Shown here: piece by piece, positions 34,017-46,165 of the stretch
How the letters are laid out: every line of letters begins with the position of its first letter
Position numbering within the stretch: the stretch's first letter is position 1
Translations under genes and position numbers: made by a program
Notes under the pieces: model-generated
Databases searched by the model: none
The model's input: only the letters and a program-made list of their open reading frames with translations
What the model was told of the DNA's origin: nothing
Assembly: GCA_002633005.1 (NCBI GenBank)
Contig: NMRA01000020.1
Location: 89,621 to 153,620, forward strand
Length of the DNA stretch: 64,000 bases
Reading direction: 5' to 3'
Origin: Phoronis australis
Taxonomy: Eukaryota > Phoronida > Phoronidae

Positions 34017-37000
34017 GAATGCTGGGTTTTTCTTAACATTTCCTCCTTTTATTCACTAAGTTTAACTTGACGTCACCTTATGTGCTAAATTGAAATTACC
34101 ATTACCTACTGTGTCAGTCTTTAAATAATCTTTTCAATGCCAAGTTTATTTAGAAATTGCATTTCCCTAAGCATATTAAATTTCAGGAAACTTAGAAAAT
34201 ATGGTGCAATTACAAGCGCAGTGATACAGTTGCTCTACAGGCCAGACACAACCGATTTGTTTTAACATTTTTGCCTGTACTCGAAACTGGTGCATCGTTA
34301 TGTATGCGAAAAAGCAAAATCATGCAAGATCTGGAAAATTGTGAAAGTGACAGGCGAGTGTTTCGCGAGTATGCTCAAGCCACACTAGCGTTACCTGACA
34401 AAATGGCAGCCACTGACATGATTGGTTGGTGAGATTGGAATATGGAATTATGGAAAATAATTGATGAAATATAGGATAGAGTTCACAATTTCCATTCCAT
34501 AAGCAAAGATTACTCACCTCAAGTGCACTGATAATGTCAGATCTATGTAACGATGCTAATGTCTTAAATCTGTATAACAAGCTCACAATTTGTGTCTATC
34601 TTTCGAACACAATTGATGGTAGATAAATAATTTATGTAAGGCAAGCAAGCCTAAACTTTTATCAAGCAATCATAAAAGTTATTAAGGATAAACTGATAAG
34701 CGAACGGGTTAGACACAATTGTTGTCTATTTACAATTTTTGTGTGCAGCATCAATTAACAGTGTACACATGTAACACTGTCCTATGTTGAAACAATACTA
34801 AATAGTATAGTTTTCTATGTAAAAGACCACACGTATATTCAGAAAAAAAAATTTAGGGCTCAAAGAAAAACCCAAACATAAATGACACACATGGCGGTGC
34901 TTTTGACGTCTGCCTCATTTTAACATTCTTACTGAATTGGTTTTATAAAATATAATCCACCACCAGCCATAAGCAGTTTTATACCAGGAACAGTTGTCAA
35001 GGGGCGACTTGCTCCACTTAAGTCGCATTTGCACAACATTGGGTCGCAAACTGGATCGGCATGAGTCATTTAGATAAAGACTGTCTGCGCATGCTCGCAT
35101 AAACAATAGCGAATGTCCAAACCACGTGGAATGCCAGCAGATCGCCCGTATATACGATATTGCAAGCACATTGAAAGATGATCCCTCTCTGCCCTGCCCC
35201 AGTTGTGTTTAGATGTGTAGTTGACACTGGAGCAACTGATCGAGTGCAACTCGCTGTACCTCTAAAACCAGAGTAAAAAATGGCCGCCGAGGTGTCAACT
35301 TGCTCCGTGTCAGTTGTGTTTTCAGACACATAGCACCAAAAAATGCTAAATCTTGTTAAAACTCTGTACCATAGCTACCAACAGGGAAAACTTTTAAAAA
35401 TTGCACTAATTCGTGACAGTGAACTTTGAAAATGAAAACTTACAAAGTTAACAATAGGTTCGTTCAAAAGTTGTGATATTTTACAGTTTCTATAATACAT
35501 GGCATCGGAAATCAAACGCTCGAGTGATATGCAGCCCCTATGGTATGTACCCACAGCAGAGTATGAAATGTACAGACAACACTATCCTCCTCAGTCAATG
35601 TCAGATCTCTGAAGACCTTGTGTTAACTCTTTATTACACTCCAGCTTGGCCTTACAAGGTACAGTGTTTACAAGGTAAATCTCCGACAACCAAAAACAAA
35701 CATCCTCGTCATAGAAGTGAATGAAAAATCCATGTAGGTACACTTGTAGCCAATTTATCCTTATCACAGTTACAGATAATTGAGTGAAATTCCCTGCTCA
35801 CTAACTACCTGACCTGACAAACAACCTATGCTCTAGATTATAAGATAATGTGTACCTTGTACCTTGTAGTTGTGTTTTTAAAGGGGCATTCACGGAGGCA
35901 AAAATAATTTTACAAAAATCTGCAGCAGCACGAAATGGAACCCACTAGGTCTGCAATAGCAGCTGAACGCTTTGCAGCAGAGCTAAAGCCTTGGTTTAAA
36001 TAGCAGTGTAAACTATGTTATAAGCATAGTTTATTTAATCTAACTGAGAAAGTCACTGACCTTGATTTCAGCGAATTCTGGCTGACAACAAGAATTGGCA
36101 ATTTGTAATAAAATCGCAAACAATCCCATCCAACAAACCAAAAAGGTGTTTTTAAGCCATAAAAGCAATAAAATCTCTTTATGTACTAATTTATTTCTCC
36201 CCAAGTCTGTTTTACAAGACATAATTGTGATAGTATAAGCTATATGCAAAGTAACAAATCAATGATAGTCAAGTAAACTGTACAACTGTACATAAATTAA
36301 ACTTGACAGCTGGAAAAAATTAGTTAACACAGTTTTCACACACTAATTTGGCAATAGTTGGATATATTTTGAGAACTAGTTTGATGCCCGTTATTCAGTG
36401 GAGAAAACTGCTTCTCAAAATGCAGGCACGTTATATCCGACCATTACCCAAAATTCTACAAATTTGTTCTTTTGACAACGTGCATTTTTGAAAGATTTTG
36501 CTCTGGAATTATAAGAAAGTTTGGTTCCAGTTTTTGTTCTGCTATTTTGAATGAATCTCTTACAGTGCAAAAATAATGCAGCTTGTTACACTGTTGTCGT
36601 CACAAACAGGTGCTCCAAATAACATTGCTTCCAAAGTTGTCCGTCTGACAGGACTCTGACAAAGATAGTTAAGGTAAAATGCCACCATTTTTGGACAAAA
36701 ATAATTGCCAATATGATCTTTTCAGTTTTTCAAAAGCTTCTTACAATGTAGTGAATGCCCGCAATTTCTGAAGTCACCTTAATGAAAAGCTTTAAAAACT
36801 GACGAAGAATTTATTTGCTGCAATATTACCTACAAAAAAATGAGAAACAAAATATATTTCACTTGTCCATCACATTGTGTCCCACATTGTGAACTTGCCT
36901 CGCCTTGTTTCGTAAAGCAGAATATCTTTCATGTCGTTCTTACCGTAGTACGGATTCCACCAGACAGGTTACCGTAGCAACGTAATCGCTAGTCATCTGG

Positions 37001-37023
37001 TTGTATTAGCAGATTTACGTAGC
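34017..37023. other. No gene seen; possible diverged family-A element at about 34.98-35.33 kb
   Basis: 34985-35335 has CGACTTGCTCCACTTAAGTC, CTCTGCCCTGCCCCAGTTGT and ends with related ACAACTGAC / AGTTGTCA sequences, as in family A, but is strongly diverged. A foldback copy lies at 36368-36456. No exon recognised. Confidence 0.45.
36368..36456. mobile_element. Foldback MITE, family F copy
   Basis: TTTTGAGAACTAGTTTGATG ... GAAAACTGCTTCTCAAAATG form inverted arms around the loop ATGCCCGTTATTCAGTGG. It matches 39189-39298 closely, with part of the left arm missing. Confidence 0.75.
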
Positions 37024-37866
37024 CACAGACTCACAACACTATACCAGTTACACACACATGCATGTATGACAGACTCACTCACAACACTATACCAGTTACA
37101 CACACATGCATGTATGACAGACTCAGTCACAACACTATACCAGTTACACACACATGCATGTATGACAGACTCACTCACAACACTATACCAGTTACACACA
37201 CATGCATGTATGACAGACTCACTCACAACACTATACCAGTTACACACACATGCATGTATGACAGACTCACTCACAACACTATACCAGTTACACACACATG
37301 CATGTATGACAGACTCACTCACAACACTATACCAGTTACACACACATGCATGTATGACAGACTCACTCACAACACTATACCAGTTACACACACATGCATG
37401 TATGACAGACTCACTCACAACACTATACCAGTTACACACACATGCATGTATGACAGACTCACTCACAACACTATACCAGTTACACACACATGCATGTATG
37501 ACAGACTCACTCACAACACTATACCAGTTACACACACATGCATGTATGACAGACTCACTCACAACACTATACCAGTTACACACACATGCATGTATGACAG
37601 ACTCACTCACAACACTATACCAGTTACACACACATGCATGTATGACAGACTCACTCACAACACTATACCAGTTACACACACATGCATGTATGACAGACTC
37701 ACTCACAACACTATACCAGTTACACACACATGCACGTATGACAGACTCACTCACAACACTATACCAGTTACACACACATGCACGTATGACAGACTCACTC
37801 ACAACACTATACCAGTTACACACACATGCATGTATGACAGACTCACTTACAACACTACACCAGTCA
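37024..37866. repeat. Minisatellite, 48-bp unit, about 17 copies
   Basis: Unit AGACTCACTCACAACACTAT, ACCAGTTACACACACATGCA, TGTATGAC. Copies are nearly identical; variants are ACTCAGTC, GCACGTATG and the last copy with ACTTAC / ACACCAG. The unit length keeps three long frames open on both strands, none of them a credible protein. Confidence 0.97.
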
Positions 37867-39188
37867 TGTGATCAAACAAGTGTTTCACCAACAATGGAAT
37901 GAAGTATTCTTATGTTGAACAAGTATAATGTAACTTGGTAATTACTGTTAATTGGATCACATTAGCAAGCTATCAACGGTATTTCAGTAAATACACACAT
38001 GGGCAGTTGACGAAGCTTGGTTACTTAGTTTCGCAACTACAATATCTGTATATTGAGTTTATTTAGCACATCCTAAATATCACAAAAATATATTTACGTA
38101 CAGTAAAATTTCTTCAAATTAAAACACATTATGGGGAACAGAAAATTTATGAAAATTTTCAACAAAAGTAAACAAGAAGGCAACTTCAAGTTTCATATAT
38201 TTCAAACAAAAATTATAGTTTGCTGTCATTTTCCCATTTTTAAAGGTTCTTTGATCAAGCCTTTCCTTGTACTGGGTAGGTTGAATTGAATTTCAGTGTC
38301 TTGGTAGAACACCTGAATCCGCGTTCTTCACATCAGGAAGTAAGTGGAATTCTTTAAGTCAAATTTAGAGCATGCATTTTAACATCAAAATCAGTTTTAA
38401 AATGTGGAATAACTGCATTTTTGGCAATCAATTTTGCACAAAGTTGTAGAAATATTACCATCATCCCTCACTGTTTTCTAAGGACAAGCTCTGTGTGGTC
38501 TTGGTTATTTTGTGACATTCAACCACCAGGTGGCGCATTAATGTGCTATTTGCCAAGTATAATTATTCTATGTCTTAACATTTCAGATACGGAAAGTAGC
38601 ATTTTCACAAGCTTTCAGCATTTGTTGCAATCAAAAAGTCAGAGATTGTGTTAATACCAGTTTCATACAAAAATGTAGTTTTAGTGAAATTTGTTTCTTG
38701 TATTCAGAAGGACATAGCAATATACTTTAAATCACTATAAATCATATTTTGACATTAAAACACCATCAACGCAAGGGAAGGAAAGACCTGCAATATGCCT
38801 AAGAATTTCAATCTATCATGACAAAATTACGTTGTGGTAAGTCTCCACATAAACTCCGTGTAAAACAGCTTAAAGTTGTACCATTCTGTTGAAACAAGTC
38901 CAAAGCACAGTCATCATGTTCTTGTCCTTTGTTTGTAATGAAATTGGTTAAAAATAAATCGCTTGGGTTTCAGCTAACCCAACTTTATCTGGGACTGAAA
39001 GTATGTGAAACCCTGACACTAAACCATCTTGACATGTTATTAATTGACCTTATTCCAAGTAATGATAATCTGTCAGCTCTCCTCAAGTCTCCAAATGATT
39101 TATACCGTCGTAATTTGAATAAGGATGACACCAATAATACAACAGTAAGTTGTCTAAAACAAAAATTGGCTTTTGATAAAAGGCGTGG
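37867..39188. other. No gene or repeat seen
   Basis: AT-rich sequence. The 88-codon plus-strand frame at 38929 lacks family resemblance and runs into the foldback element. Confidence 0.5.
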
Positions 39189-39298
39189 GCAATAGTCGGA
39201 CGTAACGTGCCCATACTTTGAGAACCAGTTTGATGCCCGTTACTCAGTGGAGAAAACTAGTTCTCAAAATTCGGGCACGTTACATCCGACCCTTACCA
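39189..39298. mobile_element. Foldback MITE, family F, best copy
   Basis: The left arm reads GTCGGACGTAACGTGCCCAT+ACTTTGAGAACCAGTTT. The right arm, reverse complemented, reads GTCGGATGTAACGTGCCCGA+ATTTTGAGAACTAGTTT. The arms are about 45 bp with few mismatches; the loop is GATGCCCGTTACTCAGTGGA. Related copies lie at 36368, about 7326 and about 59838. Confidence 0.85.
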
Positions 39299-39689
39299 AA
39301 GGCATGCGGGTTTAAGTATTGTAGCTTTGACAAGACAACTTCTACAAAAATACAGTCACTGCAAACATCGACAATTTTACAAGCCCAAAATCACGATATG
39401 TCTCTAACAAAAACCATTAACAAGGCAATTCTCCAACTATTTCAGCTTGCACAAACATAATTGTCACAATCATCAATTTTCCATTCTTCAATGACTGATG
39501 ACCTTTCATTAGTAAATAATGGCAACTTCATCAAACCTTGTTCTATAACATCTACCCCCTGAACACAAGGCTTGAAATACATTAAAATGTTCTTAATCTT
39601 TACTTTTAAGGAATAATTTACTAAAACAGAATTTCACTTGTCGCCTAAATTGTCTGCTAAACAAGAGAAGAATTAGAATAAGTAAACTA
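39299..39689. other. Spacer, nothing recognised
   Basis: AT-rich sequence between the foldback element and the family-A TIR element. Confidence 0.5.
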
Positions 39690-39725
39690 CAGTCCCGTCC
39701 ACACAGAGCCTACCCTAGAACAACT

Positions 39726-42076
39726 ATTGTTTTCGGTATTTATTATCATTTATAAACAAGTACAAAAGACAAACAAACAAATAAGTACATCCATTCATTC
39801 AGGCATGCACACCTCAGGAGAGACCATTCTGGTATCTCGGATAAAGTAAACAACTTCAACATGGGGTAAACATGAACAATGAAATTTATTTCGCAGAGAA
39901 GCTGTCATATAGAAAGTTTTTATATGCAATTAATTTTTCAGTATTATAGTACTCATAAGTATATATGTAACGAACTTGTGAAAATTAGGTATGTTTTTGT
40001 GACATCTCTCCTTGTAAACATACTGTTTGGTTAGTAGAAGCAAAATGTTGAATATAAAATCATGCGTGTGATAAAGCCCAAGAATAACACGTTCGTAAGA
40101 GAGACAGTTGGAAAGCTGAATGCGACAGTTTTGAAGTAGCTTTCCGAATTCCTTCCAGAAATCTTGTACAAGGCTACATTCCCCAAAAAAGGTGTGACAG
40201 TGTCTCTGGAGCTTCATTACAAAAGAAACATAAATTAGAATCCCGAACACAGATTTTGACTAAAAAGGAATTTGTAGCAATAATCCTGTGTAGTCTTCTA
40301 AATTGGAACCATCTAATGTTGGGATCCTTTGAAATTTCATAAAGCAATGCTTATATTTTCTCCCAATCTAAACTATCACCTAACTCCATTTTCCATTTAC
40401 ACTCTGACTTACGGTAGGTTTCTTAACCTCAATAAAGACTGAACAAATATGTCTACAACCCTTCAAAGCTTTCCGTAAATGAGTAATTGCTAAAGGCATG
40501 CAAGGAGATTAGACATTAACACTTTTAAATTTACTTTGAAACAGACTTTTTTGAAACATTCTTAGCTCAGAAACAACACCATTATATTCTACAAAGTTGG
40601 TTTTTACATTGAACCTATTTTTCATATGGTTCAAACTAATGAAATCTCCATCAGAGGTAAACCTGTCTCTAATAAATCTTAAGCCTTTTACAAACCAAGG
40701 CTTATAAAAAACACTTGTGCCTCCTTCGCCAAGTTACTATTAAACCACAAAGGTTGATTCTTCTTTACTCGCAACAATTATTTTCTTGTAGAAAAATGTC
40801 ATACTTCCAAATACGTCGCGCCAGTAGGAATTACCAGCTAGAGTTAACTTCAACTTAATGAAGTCATCTCCAAATGAAGCAAAATTCTTTAAGAACGTGT
40901 AGAGTGAGTAAAGTAATTCACCACTTTTAGACACAGGGGTTTCAAGATATCTACGGGCCATGACGAGTTTTAAAGCGTTTCTGAAAGTATGCATATTAAC
41001 CATTCGAATCCCCTTTGATCTAGTCGTAAAATGGCCGTAGTTCGTTTAATTTTATCATTACGAGCCTGCCATACAAATCTAAAATATGTCGTATTCAATT
41101 CATCCAGGACTAGTGGATTTGGTAAACTTGACAATAAAAAACTACGTCTAGAAATAGCTAATGTTTTAATTACCGTTACTCTACCAAATGGCGTTAAATT
41201 TCGTTGACCCAACTTTTTAATAAAGACTTGATCTCAGTTATTCTTGCAGTGAAGTTGTTATGCGTCATACTATCTGATTGAGTGTCAAAATCCACCCCAA
41301 AAATCTAAAAGATTTTTTTGTCCAAGATAGACATTCTTTTGTAGGAATCACGTCATCACTACCAGTTTTGCTTCCACTTTTGTTTTATCCACATTCACTT
41401 GGAGACCGGAGACACTAGCACACAAATGAAGTACATTCAGTGTGGTAGTCAATGACAAATTCGACCCATCCAACGTAATTGATATGTCGTCAGCATATTG
41501 CGAAATCAAATATTCCTTATATCCTGAAACTACACCAGCAATATTTTTATTATTCTTGATTAAACACGCCAAAATCTCCACGTACAATATGAAAATGTAG
41601 GGAAACAAAGGGTCACCTTGTCTGCAGCCACGCGAAATATTAAACCAGGAAGATGGGTGACCATTTACAATAACACAGGACTTAATATTACTGTAAAAGA
41701 CTTTCACACACCTTCTGATCGACCAAACAAAATTAAGGAAAGATAAAGTTTTTTGAATAAAATTCCACGACCATGAATCAAATGCTTTCTCAAAATCAAT
41801 CAGTAAAAGCAATCCTGGTTTGTTAGTTGCCTGAGCATAAAACATTAAATCATATAGCACGCGGATATTTTCGTTCATATTTCTTCCAGAAACGAAACCT
41901 GTCTGGTCATTACTTATTAGTTTTCCCAAAACCGATTTTAACTGTTACGCCAAAGCCGAAGAACCCAATTTATATGAGTAAGGATATGGGTCCCTAGTTT
42001 TTCAAATACTGTTTACTTTTATCTGCTCCCTTAGGGATGCAAGTAATCACCCCATCTTTCTGTGTTGATGATAACT
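39726..42076 (-). pseudogene. 5'-truncated non-LTR retrotransposon (LINE) with reverse transcriptase
   Basis: It begins (minus strand) at about 42070 with LSSTQKDGVITCIPKGADKS and YLKN-stop-GPISLL, then shifts frame. A 193-residue RT segment (41929-41348) follows: GKLISNDQTGFVSGR, LLLIDFEKAFDSWSW, ISRGCRQGDPLFPYIF and the catalytic YADD in SQYADDISI. A TAA lies just upstream of this frame. Later pieces are LTPFGRVTVIKTLAISR (near 41200), MVNMHTFRNALKL (near 41000) and CHTFFGECSLVQDFWKEFGK (near 40190), in different frames. Frameshifts and stops make it inactive. Possible imperfect target duplication ACAACT / CCAACT. Clade not assigned. Confidence 0.9.
41348..41935 (-). pseudogene. LINE reverse transcriptase domain fragment
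   Basis: The longest intact piece of the LINE. RT motifs are seen in order: the finger region DQTGFVSGRNMNENIR, motif A DFEKAFDSW, motif B GCRQGDPLFPYIFIL and motif C QYADDISI, then SGLQVNVDKTK. The catalytic aspartates of motifs A and C are retained. The frame is closed upstream by TAA where relatives usually have an Asn-Arg-Leu-Lys stretch. Confidence 0.92.
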
Positions 42077-42441
42077 GACCAACTTGTACTAGTGCAACTT
42101 GCTCCACTACTGAGTGGAGCGTCCACTCACATGTCCGATAACCAGGGCAAGGCGGAAGTTGACCCTTTGTGTGTGGCAATGACCACTTAATGCGAGTATG
42201 GCGTGCAAAAGAAAACATGTCTGTATGTAACCGAAGATGGTAATTACTTCAGCCTTACCCACGCAGCGATTCAAGTGACGCAAGTTACCTATGAACAAGT
42301 TACCCTTACCTCAATAATTTGGAGTAAGTTGTCACAAGTGAGGTAAGTTGCGTTAGTTTAAATAGCATCCAGACAGCCTCCAAACCTAGCGGCAACTTGT
42401 TCCAAGAGTAATTGTTCTAGGGTAAGTCTGTGTGCGGACAG

Positions 42442-42961
42442 CACACTAGAGATCCAGTCCTGAACTTCCATTTACTGGTAAGAAGACCAGGTGTAAACTG
42501 TTATGTAATCAACCTGAAGATTATATAACACCATGATCACTCTCATCTCCACTCTTCCATTTTAAACTTCATACACAAAGTGTAAGTGAGCTTCACTTCT
42601 AAAATCTCTCGAGTCTATTTACACCAACCTCAAGCCTAATTTACATTGGCAAAACTTTTCAGCCAGTCATTTCTCCGGCCACCCTAAGGTGTTACAAGCA
42701 TTCTTAGAAGAAAGAGCACGGTGAATGGTACACTAATATTACCACATCATCACTTTAAAGAGGTTTTAGGAAGGTATGTTCAAGTAAGCTGTAATCAAAT
42801 TTGTCAACAATATTTTGTTAGAAATGTACCATCTACCTAAAGTACTCAACTCTTACCTTACAAGTAAAACAGTTGTGTGAATTCTAAAAACGTGACATGT
42901 TAACAGTTTGCGCCAGTCGTTTTAAATTTGTGCCAAACTGTTGCAAGCACCGGCAATGTGC
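42442..42961. other. Spacer, nothing recognised
   Basis: No gene or repeat seen. Confidence 0.5.
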
Positions 42962-43166
42962 AGATTGACAGACAAGAGGCAACAAACAGCCTTTGATTAA
43001 GCACATTTATCCAGATTCACAGACAAGAGGCAACAAACAACCTTTGATTAAGCACATTTATCCAGATTCACAGACAAGAGGCAACAAACAACCTTTGGTT
43101 AAGCACATTTATCCAGATTCACAGACAAGAGGCAACAAACAACCTTTGATTAAGCACATTTATCAA
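42962..43166. repeat. Tandem repeat, 51-bp unit, 4 copies
   Basis: The unit contains CAGACAAGAGGCAACAAACA, ACCTTTGATTAAGCACATTT and ATCCAGATTCA. Nearly identical copies; the frame IKHIYPDSQTRGNKQPL repeats only because 51 is a multiple of three. Confidence 0.93.
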
Positions 43167-43548
43167 CCCGCAGTTGTTATAATTGCTTCTCACAATTAGT
43201 TTCAGCTGCTGAAACAGTACTGCTTCTGACCACCAGGGGAATTTCAGGACATGGTTCGGTGACGTGATGAGTGACTTTTAAAACCAGAATTACTGTTATG
43301 GTCTCACCTCTTATAACCAGCAAGACATTTCAGTTAATACTGAATAGCAATTTCCCCTGGTAATTGTTACCATGTTAGGGATTAGCAAAAGGGCATTTGA
43401 GTAATTATCAATTACCAGTATATTCCTGGAAACTTGGTAAGTAGCTGAAGTGATATTAAATCGTTTTTCTGAAATATTTGTGTGCAGCGCAAGACATTTT
43501 TTCTTGAAGTTACTCCTGGTTAGGAAGCTGTGTGGATGCTGTGCCCCA

Positions 43549-43692
43549 CTTGACAACTTGCCCCACTTGTGACAACTTGCTCCACTTGTGACAACTTGCT
43601 TCACTTGTGACAACTTGTCCCACTTGTGACAACTTGTCCCACTTGTGACAACTTGCTCCACTTGTGACAACTTGCTCCACTTGTGACAACTT
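43549..43692. repeat. Tandem repeat, 19-bp unit, about 8 copies
   Basis: Unit ACAACTTGCTCCACTTGTG, with CCCC, TCCC and TTCC variants, ending in ACTTACTACACC. Confidence 0.93.
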
Positions 43693-43863
43693 ACTACACC
43701 TTATCAAGCTAGGGTAACTTGTTCTAAGGTAACTTGCGCCAATTGTAATAGCTGTGTGGACGGAAAAGTGGGGTAGGGCAGAAATGTCAGCTGTGAAACA
43801 GACGAATTTTCTCTTGCGCACGGTATTGGCATTGGGTGTTCATTGCCATGCACAGAGCGATAA

Positions 43864-43864
43864 N
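43864..43864. other. Ambiguous base (N) at a probable assembly junction
   Basis: The only N I noticed in the window. It lies exactly where a 173-bp segment (43691-43863), repeated at 44056-44228, gives way to the second 19-bp array. Confidence 0.9.
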
Positions 43865-44057
43865 CTTGCTCCACTTGTGACAACTTGCTCCACTTGTGAT
43901 AACTTGTCCCACTTGTGACAACTTGTCCCACTTGTGACAACTTGTCCCACTTGTGACAACTTGCTCCACGTGTGACAACTTGTCCCACTTGTGACAACTT
44001 GTCCCACTTGTGACAACTTGCTCCACTTGTGACAACTTGTCCCACTTGTGACAACTT
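43865..44057. repeat. Tandem repeat, 19-bp unit, about 10-11 copies
   Basis: The same unit and the same ACTTACTACACC ending as the 43549 array, with one CCACGTGTG variant. Confidence 0.93.
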
Positions 44058-44347
44058 ACTACACCTGATCAAGCTAGGGTAACTTGTTCTAAGGTAACTT
44101 GCGCCAATTGTAATAGCTGTGTGGACGGAAAAGTGGGGTAGGGCAGAAATGTCAGCTGTGAAACAGACGAATTTTCTCTTGCGCACGGTATTGGCATTGG
44201 GTGTTCATTGCCATGCACAGAGCGATAACTTCCACCTTGTAACTTTACCTTAGTTATCGAATATGTGTGAGTGTACGCTGCACTCCAAAGTGGGGTAAGT
44301 TGTACTAGTGCAAGTTGTTCTAGGGTAGGTTGTGTGTGGACGGGACT

Positions 44348-45880
44348 ATAGGGTCTAATCTGCAAGCTCAGACTTGACACTAGAGTCACGAATCAAAACT
44401 AAGCCAATCTGCATAATTTAAATACAAATTTGTAAGTATACCAAAAGCAAGGCATGCAATGGGTTCACTTTCAAGTGGGGTTCAGAGATTAGATCCCTGG
44501 GTCCTGAGTTTTATAGCCAAAAATTAATTCAAACATAGGATACAAACCTGAAGATATTGTTTTGCAAGAACAACAAATACACAAGTGATGCAAGTATTCT
44601 TTATTCTAGAAATTGGTTTATAGAGCCTTATCCAAGATTCTGAAAACAATGTGTCATAAATTGATGAAATTCTATTGTATTATTGTGTAAGCTAAGTCAC
44701 ATTTTCACTTAAATGTGCAGTAAACCCACCCAATAAAACAAGGTTTGATTTAGGCCACTTGCCTGATCTTCGCGTGGCAGCTCTTTTTCTCAATTTTTTT
44801 CGTTAAACAAGACTCTTGCTTTAGCCTCTCACCTTCAACTCGGGATTTCTTCGCGACCTTATTTGCACAACCCATAAAGGTATACGCATCATTTGTACGT
44901 TCTATCATTATCCCTGGATTTGTTTGACATTCAGTTTTCTGCTAACCACTGTGGGGGCACAAAAACAAATCAGTCTTGTCTTGTTCCTTGCAGGGACTGG
45001 AAACAATTACTAGGGTTGAGCAAGTTCATTATTGCTTCAGACCAAGCTTAAAGCCTTCATTTGTGGGCATGTTAGTCTCAGCTGCCAGGGGAAATTCCAG
45101 GTGTTATAATGCGACTAATTTCACCTCAAACAATGTAAGAGAATGCGGCAGTGGTCGTGCTTTGGAACAGCAAACGTACGGTGACTATAAAGGAAATTGT
45201 TTTCGACACCAGAACAAGGATTATAGCAAAGCTTGACATCTAATTAATCACAAAATGCGTGTTCATTTCCACGTACACTAAGATAACGACGACAGCGTCA
45301 GTGCCATATTTCATAAAAGCAAGGAAATATGACATAGGATGTGAGGTAATTAAAAGCAATTTAATACCTGGACAAACGTACTGAATTAGTCGAGGTGAGA
45401 ATGTGTGCGTGTCACCGTGTAGATCTTTTCATCCTCAATCTCACATAACATGCCACACACAGAGGGCCAATAATTATAAACATTGTATCTGCCTATAACA
45501 GCGAACTAACAAAGAAAATGTGAATATCAAATTATTGCTGCAGTCATGACAGCACAAATTAGTGTCGCCTCAACTAGAAGTGACCAGCGTTATGACTTGA
45601 AATGATTTAATAGTGGTATAGTGCATCATACATGGACATCAGCTATGGTAGTCACACTACAGATGTTGATAAAACTTAACAGTACATGCATAGCATCTAA
45701 CCAATTGACAAATGAAATTCTATTTTTAGACACAGGATATAATTAGCACACATAAATACTTCTTTCATTTCCACACCCATTACCAGACAATGATTTGACA
45801 AGTTGCAAACAGCTACAATAATGATACAAGTATTTGAGAAATGGAAAAGATGAAAGCGCCGAGGATCGAAACTTGGCGAA
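44348..45880. other. No gene seen
   Basis: AT-rich sequence. The plus-strand frame at 44976 (86 codons) lacks family resemblance. Confidence 0.5.
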
Positions 45881-46165
45881 ATTAACAGAAAAGATGATGA
45901 CAGAGATGATGACGAAGATGACGGATATGACGACGATGGTGGTGATGATGAACAACACAAGTAATGGTAGCATTCATATGACGAAGGTAGAGGTCAGAAA
46001 TCAGTAACAAATAGGATACAGTCTTGATCAACACTCGGCGAAATTAACTGAAAAGACGACGACAGAGATGATGACGAATATGATGATGGGGGCGATGATG
46101 AACAACATCACAACATTCATATGATGAACTTAGATGTTATAAATCAGTAAGAAATATGTTAGTCT
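45880..46165. repeat. Two-copy tandem duplication, about 165 bp, GATGA-rich
   Basis: GCGAAATTAACAGAAAAGAT+GATGACAGAGATGATGACGA recurs as GCGAAATTAACTGAAAAGAC+GACGACAGAGATGATGACGA, both followed by GATGATGAACAACA, CATTCATATGA and AAATCAGTAA. Simple-sequence frames on the minus strand (Ser/Ile/Val-rich) are artefacts. Confidence 0.85.

Larger units (their letters stand above)
39690..42441. mobile_element. Family-A TIR element (copy A1) split by a LINE
   Basis: The left TIR, CAGTCCCGTCCACACAGAGC+CTACCCTAGAACAA, is at 39690; the right TIR (reverse complement CTGTCCGCACACAGACTTAC+CCTAGAACAA) ends at about 42441. Element sequence resumes at about 42077 with CAACTTGTACTAGTGCAACT and then follows the reverse complement of copy A2 block by block. 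The 2.35 kb between 39726 and 42076 is a LINE fragment. Confidence 0.8.
43536..44347 (+). mobile_element. Family-A TIR element, copy A2, with 19-bp expansions and a duplicated segment
   Basis: The right TIR, AGTTGTTCTAGGGTAGGTTG+TGTGTGGACGGGACT, ends at about 44347. The left part is replaced by two arrays of ACAACTTGTCCCACTTGTG. Between them sits a segment also present after the second array. It carries family landmarks such as GCGCACGGTATTGGCATTGG and TGTTCATTGCCATGCACAGA. No left TIR found, no coding capacity. Confidence 0.75.

Noticed and set aside
36993-37902. Frames of 269-278 codons on both strands
   Set aside because: They are the 48-bp tandem repeat read in different frames; no protein family, no start context, open on both strands at once.
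28400-44057. CRISPR-like appearance of regularly spaced repeats
   Set aside because: The arrays are head-to-tail units without unique spacers, and the sequence is plainly eukaryotic (introns, PH/ORD gene, LINE).
45697-45973. Ser/Ile/Val-rich minus-strand frames resembling membrane proteins
   Set aside because: They come from GATGA-rich simple sequence in a tandem duplication.
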